Source: CAZCEC01 sp964497615
GTDB lineage: Bacteria > Chloroflexota > Anaerolineae > Anaerolineales > UBA6663
DNA length: 64,000 bases
Assembly: GCA_964497615.1 (NCBI GenBank)
Contig: CAZCEC010000002.1
Span: 152,882 to 216,881 of the forward strand
Direction of reading: 5' to 3'
Shown: piece after piece, positions 14,821-22,141 of the stretch
Position numbering within the stretch: position 1 is the first letter of the stretch
How the letters are laid out: each line of letters begins with the position of its first letter
Program-made: the position numbers and the translations under genes
Notes under the pieces: generated by a model
Databases searched by the model: none
What the model was told of the DNA's origin: nothing
What the model saw: only the letters and a program-made list of their open reading frames with translations

Positions 14821-15138
14821 TCAGGGCGCTCGGGCCGCCCGCGCAGCCACGAAGGTCAGCCGCGTTTCTGCCTCCAGGCCGCGTTTGGCGCCATCGGGCA
14901 TAGTCACAGTCGCGCCCGGCCCGACGGCCAAGCGTTCATCGTCCACGATCATCCAGCCCGTGCCTTCGAGAAAGTGATACATCGCCGCGGCTTCGGGGTG
15001 CGGCGGCAGGCGCTGCCCCGGCTCCAGGCCGGCGACGACGACTTTGAACTGCTCGGTCTCGAACAGAACCTGCGGCTGGGGGCCGGCCGGCGAGTAGACG
15101 ACGATTTCTTTCCAGTGGGGGTAAAGGCGATGGGTCAT
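14821..15138 (-). CDS. Small cupin-domain protein
   Basis: 105 residues forming one cupin barrel: LEPGQRLPPHPEAAAMYHFL gives the first motif with metal-ligand His and Glu-like positions, and EGTGWMIVDDERLAVGPGAT the second. Such single-domain cupins act as small-ligand sensors, isomerases or dioxygenases. GGAGG lies just upstream of the ATG. First gene after the palindromes at 15156-15218 and next to the Crp/Fnr gene, so it may head the regulated membrane-gene cluster (inference). Confidence 0.82.
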   Translation of the reverse strand: MTHRLYPHWKEIVVYSPAGPQPQVLFETEQFKVVVAGLEPGQRLPPHPEAAAMYHFLEGTGWMIVDDERLAVGPGATVTMPDGAKRGLEAETRLTFVAARAARAP

Positions 15139-15155
15139 GGGCCTCCTTCAAAGCA

Positions 15156-15218
15156 CATCGCTCGCGAGATGCTGACAGCCTATCACTTGCATGGCGGGCT
15201 GTCGCCGACTTAAGTCGG
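15156..15218. promoter_or_regulatory. Two palindromes between the cupin and Crp/Fnr genes
   Basis: CCGACTTAAGTCGG (15205-15218) is a perfect 14-bp palindrome. CATCGCTCGCGAGATG (15156-15171) is palindromic except for one base pair. Both lie 20-80 nt upstream of the cupin start, where operators for the cupin-led gene run would be expected. Neither matches the FNR/DNR consensus TTGAT-N4-ATCAA, so the regulator is unknown. Confidence 0.45.
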
Positions 15219-15341
15219 TTGGGGAGGCGGGGGCGGGGCTGCGCGCCAGGGCCGGCGGCGCCGACGGTTCGTGCCGGTTCTGCCCGCGGCCCGATTGTGA
15301 TCCGTTGGGGTTGATTGATCGGGGGACGCGGCCGAAGGGGA

Positions 15342-16025
15342 TTACTCTGCCAGCTTTTCCAGCGCCGCGCGATCCTGGATGCGAATGAGGTGGCGTTCGA
15401 CCTGGATCAGTCCGGCGGCGGCCAGGCTGCCCAGCGCTCTTTGCACGACGTCTGGCACAGTTCCCAGGCGGCCGGCCAGTTCCGACTGGGTGTACCAATG
15501 CGGCCGGTGCAGCACGCCGCTGGTGGCGCTCTCGAGCACCATGCGCGCCAGGCGGCCGGTCACGGAGCGGAGCGACAGGTCCTCCACCAGTTGGATCAGC
15601 CGGACCATGCGGTCGGCCATGTCTTCGATGATCTGCTGCGCGAGTTCGGGCCGCTCGCGCACGAGCTGCGCCATCGCCGCGCGCCGCAGCAGCCACAGGC
15701 CGGCCGGTTCCAAGGCAATGGCCGTGGCTGGGTTGGGCCGGTGCGTAAACACGGCAATGGCGCTGAAGATTTCGCCCGGGCCAAGAAACTGAAGCACCTG
15801 TTCGCGGCCCTCCGGCGACGTTTTCACCACCTTGAGCCAGCCGGACTGCAGATAGTACAGCCCGGCGGAGGCCTCGCCTTCCAGGAAGACCACCTCGCCG
15901 GCGGCATAAGTCTGCCAGGCGGCCTGGCCGGCCAGCGCGTGCAGGGCGCCGCTGTCCAGGCTGCCAAAGAAGGGGCTGGCCCGCAAATGTTGGGCCAGGT
16001 CTTCCGGGTTAGGCGGGCTGCGCAT
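15342..16025 (-). CDS. Crp/Fnr-family transcriptional regulator
   Basis: 227 residues. A cyclic-nucleotide-binding-like domain at about 15-130 (FFGSLDSGALHALAGQAAWQ, GEVVFLEGEASAGLYYLQSG, FLGPGEIFSAIAVF), a long dimer helix, and a Crp-type winged HTH at about 150-225 (TQSELAGRLGTVPDVVQRAL). No four-Cys Fe-S cluster motif is present, so it is more like the heme- or effector-binding DNR/Crp subgroups than Fnr. The absence of the Fe-S Cys set and the NnrS-like gene downstream suggest nitric oxide or redox sensing (inference). Confidence 0.93.
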   Translation of the reverse strand: MRSPPNPEDLAQHLRASPFFGSLDSGALHALAGQAAWQTYAAGEVVFLEGEASAGLYYLQSGWLKVVKTSPEGREQVLQFLGPGEIFSAIAVFTHRPNPATAIALEPAGLWLLRRAAMAQLVRERPELAQQIIEDMADRMVRLIQLVEDLSLRSVTGRLARMVLESATSGVLHRPHWYTQSELAGRLGTVPDVVQRALGSLAAAGLIQVERHLIRIQDRAALEKLAE

Positions 16026-16109
16026 GAGGCTGGATTATACGCGTGGCGGGCCTGGTCGCCGGCTGAGCCAAGTACGGCCCAGTTCGACGGCCTGCCGGCC
16101 CCGGCCCGC

Positions 16110-17531
16110 TCACTCGCTCTCGGGCCGGCGTGAGGTGCGGCGTTTGATGTCGAGGACTTCGCTTTCGGAGAGTTCGGGCAGGGTCTCGGTCTGGCTCAGG
16201 CCCAACGCCTGCTCCTGCGCGGCGCGCCAGCGGGCCAGCCGGTCCTTCACTTGCGCTTCGTAGCCTTGCTCGGAGGGCGAGTAGAAATAGGTGCCTAATA
16301 AGGCGGTGGGCAGATACTGCTGCGGGGCGTGGTGGCCGGGCTCGGCGTGGGGGTAGACGTAGCCCTGGCCGTGGCCCAGGCCGCGGGCGTCGCGATTGGC
16401 GTCCTGCAAGTGCTGGGGCACCTGCACCTTGCCTTCGGCTTCGACCTTGGCGACGGCCTTGAAGTAGGCCCCGGCGCTGTTCGATTTGGGGGCTGTTGCG
16501 AGATAGAGCGTGGCTTCGACGATCGGGTAGACCCCTTCTGGCAGGCCCACATACTCGAACGCCTGCGCCGCCGCGTTGGCGACCACCAGCCCCAGGGGGT
16601 CCCCCAGGCCGATGTCTTCGCCGGCCAGGATGATGAGCCGCCGCAGGATAAAGCGCGGGCTCTCTCCGGCATACAGCATCTTCGCCAGCCAGTACAGCGC
16701 GGCGTCGGGGTCGGAGCCGCGCACGCTCTTGATAAAGGCGCTGATGGTGTCGTAGTGGGCGTCACCGTCCTTGTCGTACAGCACGGCCCGGCGCTGGATG
16801 GATTCCTGCGCCACGGGCAGGGTGACGTGGATGACGCCCTCGGCGTTGGGCGACGTGGTCTCCACCGCCAGTTCCAGGGCATTCAGGGCGTTGCGGGCGT
16901 CGCCGCCGGCCACGTGGATGAGATGCGCCAGGGCGTCGTCGTCCAGCAGCACATCCAGCTTGCCGTAGCCGCGCTCCGGCTCGCCCACGGCGCGCAGCAG
17001 CAGGCGGCGCACGGCGTCGTCGCCGAGGGGCTTGAGCTGAAAGATGCGCGAACGCGAGACCAGCGCGCCAATGACTTCGAAGTAGGGGTTCTCGGTCGTC
17101 GCGCCGATGAGGACGAAGGTGCCGTCTTCGACGTGCGGGAGCAGCGCATCCTGCTGGGCCTTGTTCCAGCGATGCACCTCGTCCACGAACAGCACGGTGC
17201 GCAAGTGGTGGAGCTTGCGGCGCTCCTTGGCCTCGGCGATGACCTTGCGCAGTTCGGGGATGCCGGAGAGCACGGCGCTGATGCTGGCGAAGTGGGCCTG
17301 GGTGGTGTTGGCGATGATGCGGGCCAGGGTGGTCTTGCCGGTGCCGGGCGGTCCCCACAGGATGATGGAGGCGAAGAGCTTGTCGGCCTCGATGGCACGG
17401 CGGAGCAGCCGGCCGGGGCCGACGATGTCTTCCTGGCCGACGTACTCGTCCAGGGTGCGCGGGCGCATGCGGGCCGCCAGCGGGGCTTCGGTCTCCAGCC
17501 TTTCCTTGAGGGCGTGGTCGAAGAGATCCAC
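16110..17531 (-). CDS. rarA: Replication-associated recombination protein A (RarA/MgsA AAA+ ATPase)
   Basis: 473 residues from the GTG at 17531 (VDLFDHALKERLETEAPLAA). AAA+ domain: MRPRTLDEYVGQEDIVGPGR, Walker A GPPGTGKTT, Walker B LFVDEVHR, sensor-1 region LIGATTENPYFEV, arginine finger in SRSRIFQLKPL. The C-terminal MgsA domain has AGEDIGLGDP and YPHAEPGHHAPQQYLP, diagnostic of RarA. It acts at stalled replication forks. A longer open frame continues upstream to 17747, but family similarity starts at 17531 and a TATAAT box lies just in front. Confidence 0.96.
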   Translation of the reverse strand: MDLFDHALKERLETEAPLAARMRPRTLDEYVGQEDIVGPGRLLRRAIEADKLFASIILWGPPGTGKTTLARIIANTTQAHFASISAVLSGIPELRKVIAEAKERRKLHHLRTVLFVDEVHRWNKAQQDALLPHVEDGTFVLIGATTENPYFEVIGALVSRSRIFQLKPLGDDAVRRLLLRAVGEPERGYGKLDVLLDDDALAHLIHVAGGDARNALNALELAVETTSPNAEGVIHVTLPVAQESIQRRAVLYDKDGDAHYDTISAFIKSVRGSDPDAALYWLAKMLYAGESPRFILRRLIILAGEDIGLGDPLGLVVANAAAQAFEYVGLPEGVYPIVEATLYLATAPKSNSAGAYFKAVAKVEAEGKVQVPQHLQDANRDARGLGHGQGYVYPHAEPGHHAPQQYLPTALLGTYFYSPSEQGYEAQVKDRLARWRAAQEQALGLSQTETLPELSESEVLDIKRRTSRRPESE

Positions 17532-17537
17532 GCCCCT

Positions 17538-17565
17538 ATTATAAACGCGGGGCGGTCGTTGTCCG
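17538..17565 (-). promoter_or_regulatory. rarA promoter, apparently leaderless
   Basis: On the minus strand TATAAT (17538-17543, 6 of 6) lies 16 bp from a -35-like CGGACA (17560-17565, 4 of 6). The expected transcription start falls at or next to the GTG start codon (17531), implying a leaderless or nearly leaderless mRNA. Confidence 0.55.
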
Positions 17566-17714
17566 CATCCAGTGGGCGGCGCGCAGCCGGTGGTTTGCGC
17601 TGGAGCACGCGGGGGCAAAGTCTCGTGGGATTGACCAGCTTGTACTAGAGCGAATTCCTGAATGATATGCGCCCGCCAGGTCCAGCCGGGTTCGGCGGCA
17701 AAGGCGGCCGCCGT

Positions 17715-17740
17715 CGCGGGGGATAAACCGCCCGCGCTAC
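17715..17740. repeat. GTAG-hairpin module (minus orientation)
   Basis: Read on the minus strand: GTAG, then a CGCGGG-type stem with one bulge closing on loop TTTAT, then CCCCCGCG. It shares layout and loop with the modules at 9480, 19258, 35186 and 40723. It lies in the spacer between rarA and the VOC gene. Confidence 0.5.
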
Positions 17741-17854
17741 GGGGCATACGTCAATTCGGCAGTCGCTATAGAATGGCCCTGGCGTGCGGCGGAGTTTCAG
17801 CCTTCCCAAAACTGAAGCACGCTGTTCAAGCCAATCGCCCGCAAAGGAGCAGCC

Positions 17855-18292
17855 GTGAATAAGCCTAACCCATCGATCACGGGAGTTGCCGAAATAGCGT
17901 TGCGTGTCCACGACCTGGAGCTGATGAGGCGATTTTACGAACAAGTGATAGGTCTTGAAGTTCTGCGAGAAGTCAACGATAGCCAGGGCGCAATTGTGTT
18001 TTATGCCGTCGGGCCAGGGAATGACCACCTGGCGCTATTCGAAGAGAAATGGGTCGCTTGGTTCACGCGCGATAAAACGCCTCAAATCGATCCGAAGCTG
18101 ACGACCCTGTCTCACTTCGCAATCAGGATTGCACTGGATGATTTTGAGTCTGAACGGAAACGGATCGAGCAACTCGGCCTGGAGATCGTCCATTCAAATA
18201 CATCGAGCTGGCTGCGCTGCCGGATGTTTTACTTTTTCGATCCCGAAGGGAACTTGATCGAGTTCAACAGTCATGATGAGAGTGTGCGATAG
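17855..18292 (+). CDS. VOC-family (glyoxalase/dioxygenase-like) protein
   Basis: 145 residues, one vicinal-oxygen-chelate domain: GVAEIALRVHDLELMRRFYE, QVIGLEVLRE, and HFAIRIALDDFESERKRIEQ, ending with YFFDPEGNLIEFNSH, where the Glu is the usual second-half metal ligand. Such proteins act as glyoxalases, dioxygenases or antibiotic-binding proteins; the substrate is unknown. AAAGGAG lies 9 nt before the ATG. The rhodanese gene follows within 2 nt. GC content and codon use are clearly lower (more AT) than in neighbouring genes, suggesting horizontal transfer of the pair. Confidence 0.88.
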   Translation: MNKPNPSITGVAEIALRVHDLELMRRFYEQVIGLEVLREVNDSQGAIVFYAVGPGNDHLALFEEKWVAWFTRDKTPQIDPKLTTLSHFAIRIALDDFESERKRIEQLGLEIVHSNTSSWLRCRMFYFFDPEGNLIEFNSHDESVR

Positions 18293-18293
18293 A

Positions 18294-19244
18294 ATGAACT
18301 TGGCGGCGCCCAAGGTTCTTGTTTCTATGGTTGACGCGCTTCGTATTTTGGAGACCCGCGCCCCGGACGTTCTCGTCTTAGAAGTCGTGTCTGATGACTA
18401 TGACGAACCGGCTCAGCGGCAGCATCGCGCTTCCCAGCCGGTTCCCGGCTTTGCCCAAATCAAAACCGAACAGCTCGAAACCGGCCCGCTCTGGAATCTC
18501 CGGCCTGACGCCGACCTGCAGCAGCTCCTGACAGCGTATGACTTGGCGCCCGAGACTCCAAAACACATCTTGCTGTTCGACACTATCAAGCTGGCCTGTG
18601 GGCGGCTCGAATCCCGGTTCGATGCCTCGGCCCGGCTCTTGTCTGTCTTGCATTACTTTGGCTTTTCCCGCGTTTCAATCATTCTGGACGCAGCGCTCTC
18701 TTCCACCTTCCCGGACGAATTTGCCGCGCAGTATCCGCACCTCGTCCAGCGGCTGGCCGCCCAGCCCTCCTCCACCGAAGCTCAGCCCTCCAAACAGGCC
18801 CGTTGGGTCCCGAAACACGGAGACCACTTTGTGAGCTATGAAACGCTGGCGCAGATGCTGGCCGGGGAGTTGGGACCTTATCGGTTGATGGATGCCCGCA
18901 GTGCTGAGGAATATGCGGGCCTCTTCACCGGTTACAACTACATCCCCCTGGCGGGCAGCATTCCCACCGCCGAAAGCATCGTCAACGGCGATTACCAGGT
19001 GTCGGCCACGGAAAGCCTGCCGCGGGTGTTGGCGCGCCTGGCCGCCACGTTGGCCGGCAAGGGCATTAGGCCTGAGACGCGGATCGTCTGGTATTGCGGG
19101 ACAGGCTGGCGCGCGTCCCGGATGTGTGCCTTAACGCAAGCCTTGGGATACACGAATGCTGCCATCTATGATGGAGGCTGGAACGAATGGCACAGGCGTC
19201 ATCCGGAGCATGGGGTAGAAAGACCATGGGGCATTGAGCCCTAA
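18294..19244 (+). CDS. Two-domain rhodanese-like sulfurtransferase
   Basis: 316 residues from the ATG at 18294, 1 nt after the VOC stop (an in-frame ATG at 18273 would overlap it by 20 nt). Two rhodanese domains: the N-terminal one (about 5-145) lacks a catalytic Cys in the loop position, the C-terminal one (about 185-316) has RLMDARSAEEYAGL and the active-site loop WYCGTGWRAS with catalytic Cys, as in thiosulfate/3-mercaptopyruvate sulfurtransferases. It ends with YDGGWNEWHRR, a conserved end block. Probable role: sulfur transfer to cyanide or thiols. Lower GC like its VOC neighbour. Confidence 0.88.
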   Translation: MNLAAPKVLVSMVDALRILETRAPDVLVLEVVSDDYDEPAQRQHRASQPVPGFAQIKTEQLETGPLWNLRPDADLQQLLTAYDLAPETPKHILLFDTIKLACGRLESRFDASARLLSVLHYFGFSRVSIILDAALSSTFPDEFAAQYPHLVQRLAAQPSSTEAQPSKQARWVPKHGDHFVSYETLAQMLAGELGPYRLMDARSAEEYAGLFTGYNYIPLAGSIPTAESIVNGDYQVSATESLPRVLARLAATLAGKGIRPETRIVWYCGTGWRASRMCALTQALGYTNAAIYDGGWNEWHRRHPEHGVERPWGIEP

Positions 19245-19257
19245 CGCACCCTGCTGG

Positions 19258-19315
19258 CGCGGGCGTAAAGCCCGCGACTACGGGGCGGGGCGCGGGGCGT
19301 AAAGCCCGCGGCTAC
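19258..19315. repeat. Two GTAG-hairpin modules in tandem
   Basis: Two copies in minus orientation: 19258-19281 (stem CGCGGGC/GCCCGCG, plus-strand loop GTAAA, followed by ACTAC) and 19291-19315 (same loop, followed by GCTAC). The CTA of the second copy (19312-19314) is the TAG stop codon of the desaturase gene. No gene lies in 19245-19311. Confidence 0.65.
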
Positions 19316-20334
19316 GGGGCGGCGCGCGGGGCGGGCAGCGGGGCCACGTACTGGTAGGTCGGGTCCTGGCGCTGCTCGCGGACGATGGCGAGGATCTCGC
19401 GCCAGGTGGCGATGAGGCCGGCGGGGCAGGGCGGCAGGTCGTGCTTGATGCGGGCGTGCAACTTGCCCAGGTTGTAGCATGGCACGGCGGCGTACATGTG
19501 GTGGTCGATGTGGTAGTTCATGTGCCAGTACAGGAACTGGACGAAGGGGTTGACGGTGTAGGTGCGGGTGCACAGCCGGAAGTCGGCGACGTTGTCCTGC
19601 AGGCCGGCGTGCTGGGGGTTGCTGGCGAGATAGATGAGCAGTTGGCCGTAGAACGGCGCGAAGGTCACCAGCAGGGGGATTTGCCACAGCCCGAAGTAAA
19701 GCGATATAAGGACGACCAGCACGTGCGCCGCCAGTGACAGCCGCGCCCAGGTGAACACGCCCCGGCGCAGGGCGGCGGCCGTCTCCGGGAACAGGGTGGC
19801 CTCCCAGGCGCCCTCGGTGCGGCCTAGCGCGTGGCGCACGTGCATCCGCAGCCGGTAGACGAAATCCCACGGGTTGACCAGCAGGCTGCGCAGGAACGAC
19901 TTGCGCGACAGGTCGTAGGGCAGGACGACTTCGAGATCGTCCGGAGGGTGGAGGGTGTACTTGTGGTGCTCCTGGTGGCTGGCCCAATACCAGATCGGGT
20001 TGGCCCACGAGAGCCAGCTCACCAGATACAGGAAGGGCGGGTGCAGGGCCTTGGTCTTGAAGACGGTTTGGTGCGTCAGCTCATGGAAGGCGGCGCCCAG
20101 GAAGGTGAAGCAGGTGCCGTGAAAGTAGAGCAGGGGGAGTAAAACATACCAGGGCCAGTGCGCCAGGGCATACCACGCCAGCCCGCCCGTAATTACCAAC
20201 AAACCCAGGTGGCCCAGCGCCTGGGCCAGGCCCTTCAGGTCACTGCGCTCGTTGAGCGCGGCCAGGTCGGCGCGGGTGAGCGGGGTCTTGTACCACGACA
20301 GGCGGCGCTTGGTGGGGTCGGACGGCATGGGCAT
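19312..20334 (-). CDS. Membrane fatty acid desaturase
   Basis: 340 residues. The three histidine boxes of the integral-membrane di-iron desaturase/hydroxylase family are present: HELTHQ, HQEHHKY and HMNYHIDHH, with four or so TM helices between (LGLLVITGGLAWYALAHWPW, YVLLPLLYFHGTCFTFLG and later ones). It inserts a double bond or hydroxyl group into an acyl chain or carotenoid using O2 and an electron donor. The stop codon is formed by the repeat module at 19291-19315. Divergent from the TolB-like lipoprotein gene; the 205-bp spacer between shows no strong promoter to the eye. Confidence 0.93.
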   Translation of the reverse strand: MPMPSDPTKRRLSWYKTPLTRADLAALNERSDLKGLAQALGHLGLLVITGGLAWYALAHWPWYVLLPLLYFHGTCFTFLGAAFHELTHQTVFKTKALHPPFLYLVSWLSWANPIWYWASHQEHHKYTLHPPDDLEVVLPYDLSRKSFLRSLLVNPWDFVYRLRMHVRHALGRTEGAWEATLFPETAAALRRGVFTWARLSLAAHVLVVLISLYFGLWQIPLLVTFAPFYGQLLIYLASNPQHAGLQDNVADFRLCTRTYTVNPFVQFLYWHMNYHIDHHMYAAVPCYNLGKLHARIKHDLPPCPAGLIATWREILAIVREQRQDPTYQYVAPLPAPRAAP

Positions 20335-20539
20335 GGGGCGGCTCCGAGAGGCGTATCTGCATCCAATTCGTCCAGGTCACAACGCCGTCACGCGAGCAGA
20401 TGATAGCGGCAGGGAGGGCGCCGCGCAAGTTGGCAGTAAGTGGCACCTGCGCGCCTGGGAGTGGCGGCTGGCCTCCTTTACCGTGTGGGCAGACTGAGCA
20501 GATCGGCTGAACAGCCTGCCACGGAGAGGAGCGCTTGCC

Positions 20540-22135
20540 ATGACCCTGCCTGGAAAGACCCATTGTCGGCCAACATTGTACAAGTTGCTGCTGCTGATCA
20601 GCGCGGTGGCGCTGGCGGCGTGCGGCCTGGCGCCGGTGCAAGCCACGCCGGCCCCGAGCGCGCCCAGCAAGCAGCCCGTCACGAAAACCCTGCTCGCCCT
20701 CGTCGACGCTGAGGAAATGCTGGCGGAAACGCTCACGGTCAGCCCTGACCGGCAGCACGCCGCGTATGTGGTGCAGCCCGAAGGCTCGCCCGCCTATGTG
20801 GTCTATGATGGCCAGCGCCAAGGGCCGTACACGCGGGTCGGCTTTGAAGAAGGCGGCGCCCCGCTCCTCTTCAGCCCCGACGGCCAGCACCTGGCTTACA
20901 TGGCCGTCTCGTCCAACGGGTATGTGATCGTGCTGGACGGCGAAGAACAGGGACCCTATGAGCAGGTGATTGTCGACTCGGTAGTATTCAGCCCCGACAG
21001 CCAGCGGCTGGCCTACGGCGCCGTCGACCGCAGCGGCAACGCGTTTGCGGTGGTGGATGGGCAGCGCGGCCCGGCCTATGACCAGGTGGACCGGCCGCGC
21101 TTCAGCCCCGACAGCCAGCGGGTGGGCTACTCGGCGCGCCGCGGCGGCCAATGGTTCATGGTGGTGGATGGGCAGGCGGGCCGGGCGTACGAGGATGTGT
21201 ATGCCTGGGCGCCCTTCAGCCCCGACAGCCAGCATGTGGCCTATCGCGCCAGCCTGGGCGACGGAACCTTTGTGGTGCGCGATGAGACCCCCGACCCGGC
21301 CTTTGACGCCGTTGACGTTGGCTCGCTCACCTTCAGCCCGGACAGCCAGCGCCTGGCCTACGTGGCCGTGCAGGACAATCAGTCGGTCGCGATGCTGGAT
21401 GGCCAGGAATACGGGCGCTACGAGATGGTGTATGGCGCCAGCCTGTTCTTCAGCGCCGACAGCCGGCGCCTGCTGTATGTGGCCAGCGAAGATGACTTCT
21501 GGTACACCGTGGTGGAGGGGATGGAGTTTGGCCCCTACGTCTACCTCGACCTGCCGGTCTTCAGCGACGACGGCCAGCACTATGCCTTCCTCGCGGTCGC
21601 TGGCAGTCAGATGCAGATCATCGTGGACGGCGAGACGCGCGTGACGCAAGACTGGACGGCGGGCGGCTGGCTGCGGTTCCTGCCCGACAGCCAGACCTTG
21701 ACCTATGTGCAGGTGGCGCAAGACCAGTGGATGCTGGTGGTGGGCGACCAGGCCTATGGGCCGTTCGAGGCGCTCAATCAGCCGGTGTATAGCCCGGACG
21801 GCGGCCGGGTGGCACTGGCCGCCGAGGTGGATGAGAAAGTGTTCCTGGTGGTGGATGGCGAGCCCTCAGCGCCGTACGCGGCGATGGGCCAGCCGGTGTT
21901 CAGCCCCACGGGCGCGCACCTGGCGGTGACCGTGACGGAGAATGGGCTGACGTACATGCTGGTCGACGGGCGCCGCGGCGAGGGCTTTGACCTGATCTGG
22001 GGTGCGGAGACAGGCGCGGCGCACTTTGACTCGGCGCACAGCCTGCGCTATGTGGCGCGGCTCGGCGACCAGCTGGTCATGGTAGAGCACCGTCTGCCCA
22101 CGCGGATGCACCGCCCGAATCCGCCGGCTGACTAG
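20540..22135 (+). CDS. TolB/WD40-like beta-propeller lipoprotein
   Basis: 531 residues. An N-terminal lipoprotein signal peptide ends in the lipobox LAAC (about residue 34), then a short Pro/Ala linker. The rest is made of repeats of about 35-45 residues carrying FSPDSQRLAY or FSPDGQHLAY followed by a VVDGQ/VLDGE element, roughly ten copies, consistent with PD40/TolB-type propeller blades. It is probably tethered to the outer face of the membrane; no enzyme motif is seen. GGAGAGGAG upstream of the ATG fixes the start. It converges with the beta-helix gene, 6 nt apart. Confidence 0.88.
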   Translation: MTLPGKTHCRPTLYKLLLLISAVALAACGLAPVQATPAPSAPSKQPVTKTLLALVDAEEMLAETLTVSPDRQHAAYVVQPEGSPAYVVYDGQRQGPYTRVGFEEGGAPLLFSPDGQHLAYMAVSSNGYVIVLDGEEQGPYEQVIVDSVVFSPDSQRLAYGAVDRSGNAFAVVDGQRGPAYDQVDRPRFSPDSQRVGYSARRGGQWFMVVDGQAGRAYEDVYAWAPFSPDSQHVAYRASLGDGTFVVRDETPDPAFDAVDVGSLTFSPDSQRLAYVAVQDNQSVAMLDGQEYGRYEMVYGASLFFSADSRRLLYVASEDDFWYTVVEGMEFGPYVYLDLPVFSDDGQHYAFLAVAGSQMQIIVDGETRVTQDWTAGGWLRFLPDSQTLTYVQVAQDQWMLVVGDQAYGPFEALNQPVYSPDGGRVALAAEVDEKVFLVVDGEPSAPYAAMGQPVFSPTGAHLAVTVTENGLTYMLVDGRRGEGFDLIWGAETGAAHFDSAHSLRYVARLGDQLVMVEHRLPTRMHRPNPPAD

Positions 22136-22141
22136 CTTGGG

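Noticed and set aside
17532..17747. Longer N-terminus for RarA
   Set aside because: No similarity to the family before VDLFDHAL, and a promoter sits inside the extra stretch.
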